A stretch of 62,044 nt of DNA from Capnocytophaga sp. (GTDB taxonomy: Bacteria; Bacteroidota; Bacteroidia; Flavobacteriales; Flavobacteriaceae), in NCBI GenBank assembly GCA_030538675.1, contig JAUNTM010000001.1:23612-85655 (forward strand), given 5' to 3'. This document shows positions 27,123 through 36,700 of this stretch, one piece after another. The notes under the pieces are model-generated. The model saw only the letters and a program-made list of their open reading frames with translations. It was not told the origin of the DNA and ran no database searches. Positions within the stretch are counted from its first letter, which is position 1. Each line of letters opens with the position of its first letter. A program made the position numbers and the translations under genes.

Positions 27123-27130
27123 TATCTTTG
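27123..27130 (+). promoter_or_regulatory. -7 promoter element for the GH123-like gene
   Basis: TATCTTTG, 58 nt upstream of ATG 27189. Confidence 0.55.
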
Positions 27131-27188
27131 TGAAGCGAATTTTAAAAATTCAGATTTTAGAAATCTAACCACCAAAACCTAACCTTTG

Positions 27189-28988
27189 ATGAAATTACAA
27201 ATTATTCCCTTATTATTAGTTCCATTTTTTGCATGGACGCAAGAATCTCCTGAAGGAATTACCCATTCGGGATTACGCACAGGGCAAGCCCCTTTTCCGA
27301 CAACCGATTATGTAGAACTGCCCAATCCTGTAGCTACGCAATCTGCCGACTGGCAAAACACCAAAGGTCTTGCAAGCGGTTGGGGAAGTACCGATATTCG
27401 TTACGCTAAAGAAAAACCGGCATTGCAACTTGCTAATAATCAAAAATTAACAGCTTGGAAAGGCGAGCAGGTCAGCGGGCTGATAGCACTTTCCAATGCC
27501 GGAAAAGAAGCCGATATTACCATAGAAATTTCCGATTTGGTGAATATCTCTAATAAAAAGAAAAATATTAGTAAGAAAAATATTTCTGCTTCATTCGTCC
27601 GTTACGTGATGACAGACGGTTTTCACGAAGGGCAAAAACAAGGTTGCGGACATCGTAAATCTTCCGATTACGACAGCACTTTGGTTGCCGACGTTATCGA
27701 CCATAAAATCAGTAAAATAAAAATCCCGACACAAACTACCCGCCCCGTTTGGGTAAGCGTACAAGTGCCACAAACTACGGATGAAGGCGTTTACAAAGGA
27801 ATTATTACGATAAAAGACAACCAAAAAACGGTTAAAAAATTGCCGTTGGAAGTTGAGGTCATTGACAGGATTTTACCCGACGTGAAGGATTGGAATTTTC
27901 ATTTGGATTTGTGGCAAAATCCGTATGCGGTAGCCCGCTATTTCGGGTTTAAACCTTGGTCAAAAGAACATTTGGAACAGTTGAAAATCGAAATGAAACC
28001 GTATGTAGATGCGGGCGGAAAAGTCATCACAGCATCTATCATGCACCAACCATGGGGCGGACAAACGTATGACTATTTCGACTCGATGATTACGTGGACA
28101 AAGAAAATTGACGGCTCGTGGAAGTTTGATTTTGAGGTATTTGACCTTTGGGTACAGCTTATGATGGATTTGGGTGTCGACAAGCAAATCAACTGTTATT
28201 CGATGGTGCCTTGGAAATTGTCGTTTCAATATTTTGACCAGGCGACCAACCGTATGCAGACCACCGAAACGAAACCCGGCGAACCCGAATATGACCAAAT
28301 GTGGACAGCGTTACTCAAGGCTTTTTCAGCACATTTGAAGGAGAAAGGCTGGTTCGAGAAAACGTATATTTCGATGGACGAACGCCCGCTCGAAACGATG
28401 CAGAAAGTGTTGGAAATCATCAAGCAAGCCGACCCCGACTTCAGAGTGTCATTTGCGGGTGATTTGCATGAAGAAATCGAACCTTACCTAACGGATTTTT
28501 GCGTACCATTGCGAATGAAATACGACCAAAATACCGTTTCCGAACGTCGGAAAAAAGATATGGTTACAACGTATTACACTTGTTGCGTAGAAATTTACCC
28601 CAATACGTACACGTTTAGTCCGCCTGCCGAAAGCGAATGGCTCGCGTGGTATGCCGCCACCGCCGGGCTTGACGGATACTTGCGTTGGGCTTTGAATAGC
28701 TGGACGTTAGAGCCGTTGCTCGATAGTCGGTTTGTAACTTGGGCGGCTGGCGACACCTATATCATCTATCCGCAAGGACGCACATCTGTACGCCTCGAAC
28801 GCCTTAAACACGGGATTCAGTTTTTTGAAAAAATAAAAATCCTCCGTGATCAATTCACCAAAAATGGAAACAACGAAGGGTTACGAAAAATAGATGAAGC
28901 CTTACAACTTTTTGATGAAACTACGCTTCCGCAAATTCCTGCAAGCGAGGTAACCGCCAAAGCACGGCAAATAATTAATTCGCTTTGA
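27189..28988 (+). CDS. GH123-like secreted glycoside hydrolase (DUF4091 domain)
   Basis: 599 residues from ATG 27189 (a TTG three bases earlier is in frame). A signal peptide (MKLQIIPLLLVPFFAWTQ) is followed by N-terminal beta-sandwich material (to about residue 225), then a TIM-barrel-like region. TYISMDERPLETM holds an adjacent Asp-Glu pair as used by GH123 beta-N-acetylgalactosaminidases. The C-terminus GYLRWALNSW...DSRFVTWAAGDTYIIYPQGRTSVRLERL is the DUF4091/GH123 hallmark. It probably acts on GalNAc- or other N-acetylhexosamine-containing glycans outside the cell; exact substrate is inferred. It has its own promoter and terminator. Confidence 0.85.
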   Translation: MKLQIIPLLLVPFFAWTQESPEGITHSGLRTGQAPFPTTDYVELPNPVATQSADWQNTKGLASGWGSTDIRYAKEKPALQLANNQKLTAWKGEQVSGLIALSNAGKEADITIEISDLVNISNKKKNISKKNISASFVRYVMTDGFHEGQKQGCGHRKSSDYDSTLVADVIDHKISKIKIPTQTTRPVWVSVQVPQTTDEGVYKGIITIKDNQKTVKKLPLEVEVIDRILPDVKDWNFHLDLWQNPYAVARYFGFKPWSKEHLEQLKIEMKPYVDAGGKVITASIMHQPWGGQTYDYFDSMITWTKKIDGSWKFDFEVFDLWVQLMMDLGVDKQINCYSMVPWKLSFQYFDQATNRMQTTETKPGEPEYDQMWTALLKAFSAHLKEKGWFEKTYISMDERPLETMQKVLEIIKQADPDFRVSFAGDLHEEIEPYLTDFCVPLRMKYDQNTVSERRKKDMVTTYYTCCVEIYPNTYTFSPPAESEWLAWYAATAGLDGYLRWALNSWTLEPLLDSRFVTWAAGDTYIIYPQGRTSVRLERLKHGIQFFEKIKILRDQFTKNGNNEGLRKIDEALQLFDETTLPQIPASEVTAKARQIINSL

Positions 28989-29032
28989 GTTAGTTCCACT
29001 TTAAAAAAATGACATCCGGATTTTTATATGAA

Positions 29033-29062
29033 AACAGCACAAATACGAATATTTGTGCTGTT
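29033..29062 (+). terminator. Terminator after the GH123-like gene
   Basis: A 13-bp perfect stem (AACAGCACAAATA), CGAA loop, then TTTTTT after the stem. Confidence 0.88.
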
Positions 29063-29074
29063 TTTTATGGTATT

Positions 29075-29166
29075 TAACGTGAGTCCTATATAATAAGGCG
29101 TTGTAAATCAACACTTTAATATTCTCATCCCCAATCCCTAACACTTCCTACATCGAGCTCACGTTA
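29075..29166. repeat. Shortened second copy of the inverted-repeat element
   Basis: 92 bp beginning TAACGTGAG and ending CATCGAGCTCACGTTA, like the 186-bp element at 18358. The left half aligns with that copy (shared TGTAAATCAA, then TTAAT and a C-rich CTCAYCCCCA.YCCCTA run); the inner right half with the G-rich arm is missing. Confidence 0.75.
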
Positions 29167-29190
29167 TTTAGCACTATGCAATGTTGTGGG

Positions 29191-29742
29191 CTATTTTTTG
29201 GCACTACAACAAGCTGCCGCTTCTTTTTGATAATATGCAGCATTGGTTTCTCCTGCTATTTTTCCGCAATCGGGCGTATTATTCTTGTACGGATTTTCTA
29301 TTTTGGAAGAAAAACTTATCCATGACTGTTTTTTTTCGGCACATTGTTGCCAATAAAGCGTTTTTTCACTCATTTGCAACTCTTGGATTATCTGCCATAA
29401 AAGGTCGGATATTTGAGAAAACAGACCTTGTGCCTGCGACAGGTCGGTGGCGGACTTCATTTCTGCCGTTTCTTTTTGAATGGCAGTACGTAATTGCTGT
29501 ACTTCTCCCATTTTATCGAGCGTAAGCCCACGGATACGGAATTTGAGTGTTTCTTCATGCAAATGAGTGCTTTTACTTTTTACAGACTCCAATTCTGCGG
29601 AAGCCAATGCCGTTTTTACTTCCATGTAAGCGTTGATGATACGGCTGTATGCATTGATTTTTTCGTTCTTTACATCGGAAGTTTGTGAAAAAGCTGAAAA
29701 TATTCCGCTTATACATAATAGTAGTGTAAATATTTTGTTCAT
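29191..29742 (-). CDS. DUF3347-like secreted cysteine-containing protein
   Basis: 183 residues with a signal peptide (MNKIFTLLLCISGIFSAFS). A helical bundle follows (about residues 25-130: INAYMEVKTALASAELESVKSK...), then LYWQQCAEKKQSWISFSSKIENPY and TPDCGKIAGE, which match the C-terminal pattern of DUF3347 proteins (QYCPMA...W.S.EKEIRNPYFG..ML.CG). The tail has a further Cys pair (AAACCSAKK). DUF3347 proteins often occur with copper-handling systems, so metal binding is possible but unproved. It is the last gene of the sigma-FecR-SusCD-protease array, 11 nt after the protease. Confidence 0.65.
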   Translation of the reverse strand: MNKIFTLLLCISGIFSAFSQTSDVKNEKINAYSRIINAYMEVKTALASAELESVKSKSTHLHEETLKFRIRGLTLDKMGEVQQLRTAIQKETAEMKSATDLSQAQGLFSQISDLLWQIIQELQMSEKTLYWQQCAEKKQSWISFSSKIENPYKNNTPDCGKIAGETNAAYYQKEAAACCSAKK

Positions 29743-29753
29743 CGGTTTGTGTG

Positions 29754-32225
29754 TTACAATGTTTTTTCTCGTTGTTCTCTTATTCGTTTTATGTCTAACA
29801 GCAAATCCTCATAGTGTATGCGGTTAAGGTTGCTGTTCGTGGTATTGGTTACTTGTTGTTTCAGATAATTCTCAATGTCGTCCAGATGCTTGAGTGCAAG
29901 TATTTTAATGTCCGAACGCTGTGCCGTGCTCAATGCTTTTCCTTCTCTGAGTTCTCTCGGATTGATGATGTTGCCCAATTTGGAGAGATATGAGCGTTGC
30001 AGGCTTCGGCGGTAGGCGTTGCGTTGCTCGTCATCCAGATTGACGGGTTTCCAAACGGCTTTCAGTAAATCGTCGAGATATTCGTTTAGCGTGTATGGGT
30101 CGGCAGACTGAAGCGACTTGTTGTAAACATTGTACATAAGTCCCGGGCTGAGCACCATATTGAGCATTTGCTCTTGTTGTTCGAGGATTTCTTTTGCGGC
30201 ATCTTTCCCGATTCGCTGCTGTATGTCATCGGGATAAAGCCAAAGCGGTGCTTCAAATATCTGTTTATCCAGATAAGCTATGACCGATTTGGCTTTCGCT
30301 TTGGGAATTTCACGATAGCCATCAGGTTCGATGTAGCGTCCGCCGAGATTTTTCATCACATGGTATAGATAGCGGTCAAACTGCGTCCGTACTGCTTTGT
30401 GCATATCTTTAAGGTCATCGTTTTTTCCGTCGGGTCTTTTGGTCCATTCGGTCAGGTTGGCAACTACCCGTTGCAGGTTTTTGATGCCGTATTCGCTTGC
30501 GAGAGCCGAATCATCGCCGAGGTCTTCCGTCTGGCTTCGCGGGTCTTCGGTTTTTCCTTCGCCACCAAACCACAATCGGGGATTGTTTTTTAACGCATTG
30601 GTAATCTGATTGCTAAGAAATTCTTTCTGTTGGGCATCTGTCAGGTTCTCGGGCAGATATTGGTATCCCCACTTGATAGCCCATTTGTCATAATCATTTA
30701 TCCGGGGGAATATGCCTTTGCTGCCTATGTTGTCTTCGGGCTGGGCAACGTAATTGAACCGGGCGTAATCCATAATGGAAGCCGTATGTCCGTATTTTTC
30801 CACCCACTTTTTGTCACGCAGTTTTTCTACCGGCGTACTGCTGCTTGCTCCCATGTTGTGCCTCAGCCCGAGGCTGTGTCCTATTTCATGCGATGATACA
30901 AACCGTATGAGCTGCCCCATTAGTTCGGTGTCGAGTTCCATTTTTTGGGCACGTTTGTCGAGTGGCCCTGCCTGAATCATGTACCAACGCTGTACGAGTT
31001 TCATCACGTTGTGGTACCACCCTACGTGGCTTTCTATGATTTCACCGCTCCGAGGGTCGCTGATGCGGGGGCCGTAGGCGTTCATTTTGTCCGAAGCGAG
31101 GTAGCGTATCACGGAAAACCGGGCATCTTCCAAGCTCATTCCGGGGTCGTTCGTCCATACTTTTCCTACAATGGCATTCTTGAAACCTGCTGCTTCAAAA
31201 GCCACATTCCAATCATTAATCCCCTGTATCAGATACGGTTGCCATTGCGGTGGCGTTGCCGGGTCAATGTAATACACGATTTGCTTTCGGGGTTCAACGA
31301 GTTCGCCTTTCAAATAACGTTTTACATCTTCGGGTTTGGGTTCAAGGCGGTAGCGTTGTATGAACGATTCGTCTTTGGCGGCTTGGTCTTGGTCGGTAAA
31401 GAGAAGGTATTTGTTGGCGAAATACCCCACCCGCTCGTCCGCTATCCGTTTACGCATCGGCGTTTTGGGCAGCAATACCATTGAGGTGTTGAGCTGCAGT
31501 GTTATTGCCCCTGTGGCAGCTCCGGCAGGCACGACACTCCCCGAGCTTGCAAACGTTTTGGTCGATTTTACTTCTATATTAATAGGGTACGGATTCATCG
31601 TTTCTATGAAAGAACGGTCATCGGCAAGGCTGCCCAATTTTTTTTCGGTTTTTATGGACGGAACGAATCCGGTAATGGGATTGTCTTTCTTAAAAAAATC
31701 GGTTACTTCCACCAGCATATCACCCGTTGACGGATTTTTGCCGATGATATTCAATGCCGCTACAATGGGATTTTCTTGCGAATTTGCCACTGCCGAATAG
31801 ATATTGTCGGTTGAGTCGGCTTCTTGGCGGAAGATAACGCCTCTGACGAACATTTTCTTGTCGTCTTTCTTTTCAAAATAAAGTGTTTGTTCGTTCACTT
31901 TTTCGCCGGCATACAAACCGAAATTTTGTGGTGCAGAAATTAACCTTGTGATTGTCAGAAGGTAACGCCCCATAAGGCTGTCCGCTACTTCAAAATACCA
32001 TTTGTCATCTATCTCACGGACGGTAACGAGTCCTTTCTTTTCCGTTCCGCCTTTTTTGATGAGTTTTTCGTAAGCATTCTCGTCTTTTTTCTCGTCTTTA
32101 TCCGGTTTTTCTTCTTTTTTTTCGGTTTTTATGCTTGTGGTATCTGTTTGTGCGGCGGCAGGCATTGCCCATAAAAATATGACGACACAGGCCAACCACC
32201 ATTTTGATTGTAGTACTATATTCAT
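29754..32225 (-). CDS. Zinc-dependent metalloprotease (metzincin, DUF5117/DUF4953 type)
   Basis: 823 residues from ATG 32225 (MNIVLQSKWWLACVV), with a signal peptide ending AMPAAAQ. A Lys/Glu/Asp-rich linker (residues ~30-60) precedes the DUF5118/DUF5117-like region. The catalytic site is a full metzincin motif, HEIGHSLGLRH near residue 443, with a Met-turn SIMDYARF about 35 residues later. The C-terminal DUF4953-like region follows. It should be an exported Zn endopeptidase. It lies 79 nt downstream of susD in the same direction, which suggests that the SusCD pair imports peptides or metal-bound products released by it. Confidence 0.9.
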   Translation of the reverse strand: MNIVLQSKWWLACVVIFLWAMPAAAQTDTTSIKTEKKEEKPDKDEKKDENAYEKLIKKGGTEKKGLVTVREIDDKWYFEVADSLMGRYLLTITRLISAPQNFGLYAGEKVNEQTLYFEKKDDKKMFVRGVIFRQEADSTDNIYSAVANSQENPIVAALNIIGKNPSTGDMLVEVTDFFKKDNPITGFVPSIKTEKKLGSLADDRSFIETMNPYPINIEVKSTKTFASSGSVVPAGAATGAITLQLNTSMVLLPKTPMRKRIADERVGYFANKYLLFTDQDQAAKDESFIQRYRLEPKPEDVKRYLKGELVEPRKQIVYYIDPATPPQWQPYLIQGINDWNVAFEAAGFKNAIVGKVWTNDPGMSLEDARFSVIRYLASDKMNAYGPRISDPRSGEIIESHVGWYHNVMKLVQRWYMIQAGPLDKRAQKMELDTELMGQLIRFVSSHEIGHSLGLRHNMGASSSTPVEKLRDKKWVEKYGHTASIMDYARFNYVAQPEDNIGSKGIFPRINDYDKWAIKWGYQYLPENLTDAQQKEFLSNQITNALKNNPRLWFGGEGKTEDPRSQTEDLGDDSALASEYGIKNLQRVVANLTEWTKRPDGKNDDLKDMHKAVRTQFDRYLYHVMKNLGGRYIEPDGYREIPKAKAKSVIAYLDKQIFEAPLWLYPDDIQQRIGKDAAKEILEQQEQMLNMVLSPGLMYNVYNKSLQSADPYTLNEYLDDLLKAVWKPVNLDDEQRNAYRRSLQRSYLSKLGNIINPRELREGKALSTAQRSDIKILALKHLDDIENYLKQQVTNTTNSNLNRIHYEDLLLDIKRIREQREKTL

Positions 32226-32304
32226 GATGTAAATTTGCAAGTTTAGAATGTTTTTAATTTATTGATAATCAAATAATTAAAAGGTTGGATATTTTTCTAA
32301 AAAT

Positions 32305-33732
32305 TTATCTATTAAAAGGAATTACCTCATCTGTATTGAGTGTAAGCGACGGATTGAGCCGCAATACATCTTGTGCAAACGGCAATATATATAGGTACGA
32401 ATCCGGTGGCAATGTATACGTTTGCTGCGGTACTGCCGTATTTACCAACGGAAAGGTACGGACTATCGTTTTGGCGTATTCGGGTTCGAGGTTGAAACGC
32501 TTCAAGTCAAAGAAACGGTGGAATCCGAACATCAGTTCTTTACGGCGTTCGCTGATGATAATGTCCATCATTTCCTTACTTGTGGCAGGCGTGGCAATTT
32601 CGGCACCGCTGCCTTCAATGCGTTTTTTACGCAGGGTATTGAGTACGCTGGCGGCTTCTGCAATATTGTTTTCGCGGGCGTAACATTCGGCGAGGATAAG
32701 GTACACTTCGGGCGTTTTCATTCCTACCGTAGGATAGAAAAAACGCCGGTAATTCATGTTGTAATACGCCGTTCCCGAACCTTGGTCGAGCAGGCTCGTA
32801 CTTGTTGTGTTGAAAAACATATTGAAACGTGTATCATCGGCTTCAAACAATTGTACCAATTCCGGACTGATGATGTAGCTGTACCCGAAATTCATCTCGT
32901 TGTACCCTGTCATGTACATATAGCTAAGCACTTCTGTGTTGGCTTCGGCAGGCATGTTCACGACAGTGGGACCGCCTTGTGCTTTGAGAGCGACTAAGTC
33001 TGTCAGTTCGTTTTTGTATCCCAACGATTTCAATGCGGCTTCTTTCGCCAAGCCGTATTCCCGTTTGAACAAATGCACCCGAGCCTTGAATGCCCACGCA
33101 AAAGCCAATGACGGATGGTATACGTCTATCGGTTGTTCTTGCAGATACGGAATGGCTTCGTCAATATCTTTTTGGATAAAACCATACACCTGCTGCACGG
33201 TTGATTTGGACGGTTGTGCTTCGAGGTCATACTTATCCATGATGCAGATACCGCCGTCGGTAGCCGCCGTGAGCGGGTCATACGCTTTGGCATATACGTT
33301 GACGAGCAAAAAATGGTCAAACGCACGGTATATCTTGGCTTCCGCCTTCGCCAATGCTTTGGTTTCGTTACTGCCTTTACTGTCGTCAATAAGCGAAATT
33401 ACCGTATTCCAACGGTTGATGTACACATACGCACGATTGTAAAACGTGGACGAAGTGAGCATATTCACGCGGTCGGCATTGGTATCAAACGTGAAGTGTG
33501 CCGTATTGATGTTGGGCGTAACGCCAATCACGTAGCTTTCGCGTATCCATTGGTCGTCCGAAAGATATTGGATATTGTTAATGGGATACCCTCTGTTGGG
33601 CATTGATACCAATTCGTACAATTCTTCGGCAGTATCAATCAAGAGTGAACCTTTCGGGGTGATGTCCACGTACTTATCGCACGAGGCGAAGAATAACGGC
33701 AAGAGGGCAAGTGATTTTATATGGAATTTCAT
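32305..33732 (-). CDS. SusD/RagB-like nutrient-binding outer-membrane lipoprotein
   Basis: 475 residues. Lipobox at LLPLFFASC (Cys18), then the family opening DKYVDITPKGS. TPR-type helices (AEAKIYRAFDHFLLVNVYAKAYDP; SLAFAWAFKARVHLFKREYGLAKEAALKS) and the C-terminal SusD signature (PEVYLILAECYARENNIAEAASVLNTLRKKR, ISERRKELMFGFHRFFDLKRF) are clear. It caps the SusC-like porin and captures ligand at the cell surface. No glycoside hydrolase gene is adjacent, so the ligand is probably not a polysaccharide. It lies 30 nt downstream of susC. Confidence 0.95.
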   Translation of the reverse strand: MKFHIKSLALLPLFFASCDKYVDITPKGSLLIDTAEELYELVSMPNRGYPINNIQYLSDDQWIRESYVIGVTPNINTAHFTFDTNADRVNMLTSSTFYNRAYVYINRWNTVISLIDDSKGSNETKALAKAEAKIYRAFDHFLLVNVYAKAYDPLTAATDGGICIMDKYDLEAQPSKSTVQQVYGFIQKDIDEAIPYLQEQPIDVYHPSLAFAWAFKARVHLFKREYGLAKEAALKSLGYKNELTDLVALKAQGGPTVVNMPAEANTEVLSYMYMTGYNEMNFGYSYIISPELVQLFEADDTRFNMFFNTTSTSLLDQGSGTAYYNMNYRRFFYPTVGMKTPEVYLILAECYARENNIAEAASVLNTLRKKRIEGSGAEIATPATSKEMMDIIISERRKELMFGFHRFFDLKRFNLEPEYAKTIVRTFPLVNTAVPQQTYTLPPDSYLYILPFAQDVLRLNPSLTLNTDEVIPFNR

Positions 33733-33762
33733 ATCGTATGTTTTTATCGTTATTGTTTTTTT

Positions 33763-36700
33763 TTAGAAATTGGTTGAAAAACCGATTAAGAATGAGGTCG
33801 CTACGGGCAACTGCCGCGTACCTGAGTTCAGCGAATAGGCTTCGGGGTCAATGCCGTCGCCAGCTGCCGCCCAAGTCCAGAGATTATTGGCTTGCAGCGT
33901 AACTTTGGTAGGTCCGAAACCTGCTTTTTTAAGAATTTCGTCGGGCAAATGTACTGATACAGCGATGTTGCGGAGCTTCACATAATCGGCTTTTTTGACT
34001 TGCACATCGGCGTATTGCCATAAAGTCGACAAAGTGCTGGCGTAACTTGTCATCGCTAACGGATAATCAACATATAAACGGGGCAAATCACTCGTGCCGT
34101 TGGAAGTCCACCGTTGGGCGATGTCTTCATCATACACATCGTATGACGAAAGCGAAGTAACGTCTTTACGAAGATGATTTCCACCTGAAAATACCAGCAT
34201 GGATGATAGCTCCAAAAATTTATAACGGGCTCTGAATGTGAACGAACCGTTATACGTAGGCAGTAAATTTCCCTTGCGGACGATGGCATCTACACTGTTG
34301 ATATTCCGTACCGAAGTAGGATTGCCATTAGCATCAAAGTCGATATTTTCATCGCCGTTTTCGTCCAAAAACACAGGATAACCGTTCACCATACGGCTGA
34401 AACGGTAAGCATACAACGAATTGTACGGCTGGTCAAGAAAGAAATAATTCGCCGGAGCTCCTACATACGAATAGGCAGAGGTGGTACGGAAATTCAGTTT
34501 TTCAACTGTATTTTTATTGCTTGCCGCCACCAAACGAACGCTTACCGACCAATCGTTGTCCCGGTACAGTTCACTGCCAAGGGCTATTTCAATTCCTTTG
34601 TTACGCATCGCACCGTTGTTCAGCACTCGCGACGAAGCCCCAACGGTCGGGTCGAGTTCGGTGGTAACGAGCAGGTCGGAGCTGTAACGGTTGTAGAGGT
34701 CGATACTTCCGTCAAGGCGGTTTCCGAAAAGGGCAAAATCAACTCCCAAATTGGCGGTTTGTGTTTTTTCCCAACGCAATTTCGGATTGGGAAGCGTGCT
34801 GATATTCAAATACTGCAACGATGTGTACAAGTTATCATTACGCCTTGTGGCAATCAGGTAAGGCGACGATGTTTGGTCAACATTGCCGTTGATGCCATAC
34901 GTCGCACGGACTTTGAGGCGGTTTACCCACGTGAGGTCTTTCATGAATTCTTCGTTACTGACATTCCACCCCGCTCCTACTGACCACAACGGACGGTAAC
35001 GGTACTTGGGGTCAACGCCGAAGAGGTCGGCTTGGTCAACGCGAATGCTTCCCGTGAGGCTGTATTTTCCTAAATAATTAAGTCCCGTATTTCCGTATAC
35101 GGATATGTAGCGGTGTAATATTTCGCTCTGCACACGGCTTTGTCCGCTGAGCGTTGCCCGCGAACCGTACACATAGCTTGTGTATCCGGTCTGGCTCAAC
35201 CCAATCCAGTCGATGATGGTCGAAGTAAGCGTTACCGGGTCATATCCATAACGCAACTCTTCAATGGTACGGGGCGTGCGGGTTTGCCGCATTTCAAATC
35301 CGCCGATAGCCGTTACCGAGAAATCTTTGGCAAACGTTCTGTCAAAATTCAATTGCTGCCGGAACGTGTAATTATTGCGGTTTCGGTTGAGCTGGTAGAA
35401 CCTTCCGCCGGCAGGCAAATTACTGGTGTATGCTCCCGTAGTGCTGTTATACGACACCAAACTGTTATGCAACATCCTCATTTTGTAACTGTTGGCATCG
35501 TCATAGAGTTTTTGTTCGGCGTTGGCTATTTCGTATTGGAACATCGCTTGGTAATCCAGATTTTCGTGCAGGCGTATCTGTACGTTCACAAAAGGACGCA
35601 AATTCAACGTATTGGTTTTGGTAATGGATTCCGCCATGGATTCCAGCAGGTTGAACCCTACGGATTTCAGGTTCGGGTTGGCGGCTATCTCTTCGGCAAC
35701 AACGGCATTGACGGCATTGCCCGAACCAAATCCTAAATTAACGTAATCATTGGCGGTACCGTATCCGTCCGTACCCGTGATACGTGCGTAGCGGGGTTGC
35801 AGCAGGTAATTGTCATACAGCCCTTCGCCGGCTTGGTTGATGCTGTATGACAGGTTTACGCCAACGGTGGCTTTGAGCCATTTCTTCACATCAAATATGG
35901 ATTTGTAATAGCTATTGAACCGTTCGTTTTGGTTGTGGATGACACGTTCGTCATTTTTTTCGTAATTAAAAGAAAAATAAGTGTTGCTTTTTTCGGCATT
36001 GTGCGAAAGACTCACATTGTAGCGTTGTGTAATGGACGGGCGCCATACATTTTTGGAAAAATCACGGATATAGTCATTGTCCCGCCATTGGCTGAGCGTA
36101 TTTTGTACTTCGGTGGCAGAAATAGTGCCTTCCGCTTGGTCGCGATACAGCTGGAATAGTGGCGAATAGTAACGGATTGTACCGGTACCAATGCTTCCGT
36201 AGTAATTGAACAGCGAATTTACATCATTGTTATAACGCCCGAGCATGGCGTTGTACACATCGGTTTCGTAGTCGATGAGTTCGCTTGTTGAGGCGTAGTG
36301 CATTCTGTCCATATCGGGTTTGAGCGTCATGAACCAATCGGCATTGATGCTTACTTGCGTTCCCTTGCCTTTGGCTTGTTTGGTCGTTACCACGATGACT
36401 CCGTTGGCGGCTCTCGCTCCGTATATGGAGAGGGCGGCGGCATCTTTCAGCACGGTGATGGTTTCCACGTCATAAGGATTGAGCTGCTCGAGCGTCAGTT
36501 CGGTAGGCAGGTCGTCCACGACGATGAGCGGTGCCGTTCCCACATTGGACGAAAACGTTCCCACCCCACGAATGATAGGGCTGTCGGCAGACGTTCCCGT
36601 CGGATTTTTGACATAATTCAACCCTGCCACCTGCCCTTCAAGAGCGGCGAGCAAATCCGTATTGAGCTGTTTGTTGAGTTGCGTGTTACTCACTTGGGCA

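Noticed and set aside
26966-27175. 69-codon minus-strand frame upstream of the GH123-like gene
   Set aside because: It translates the GC-rich palindromic repeat and AT-rich repeat blocks; frames of this sort recur wherever such repeats occur.
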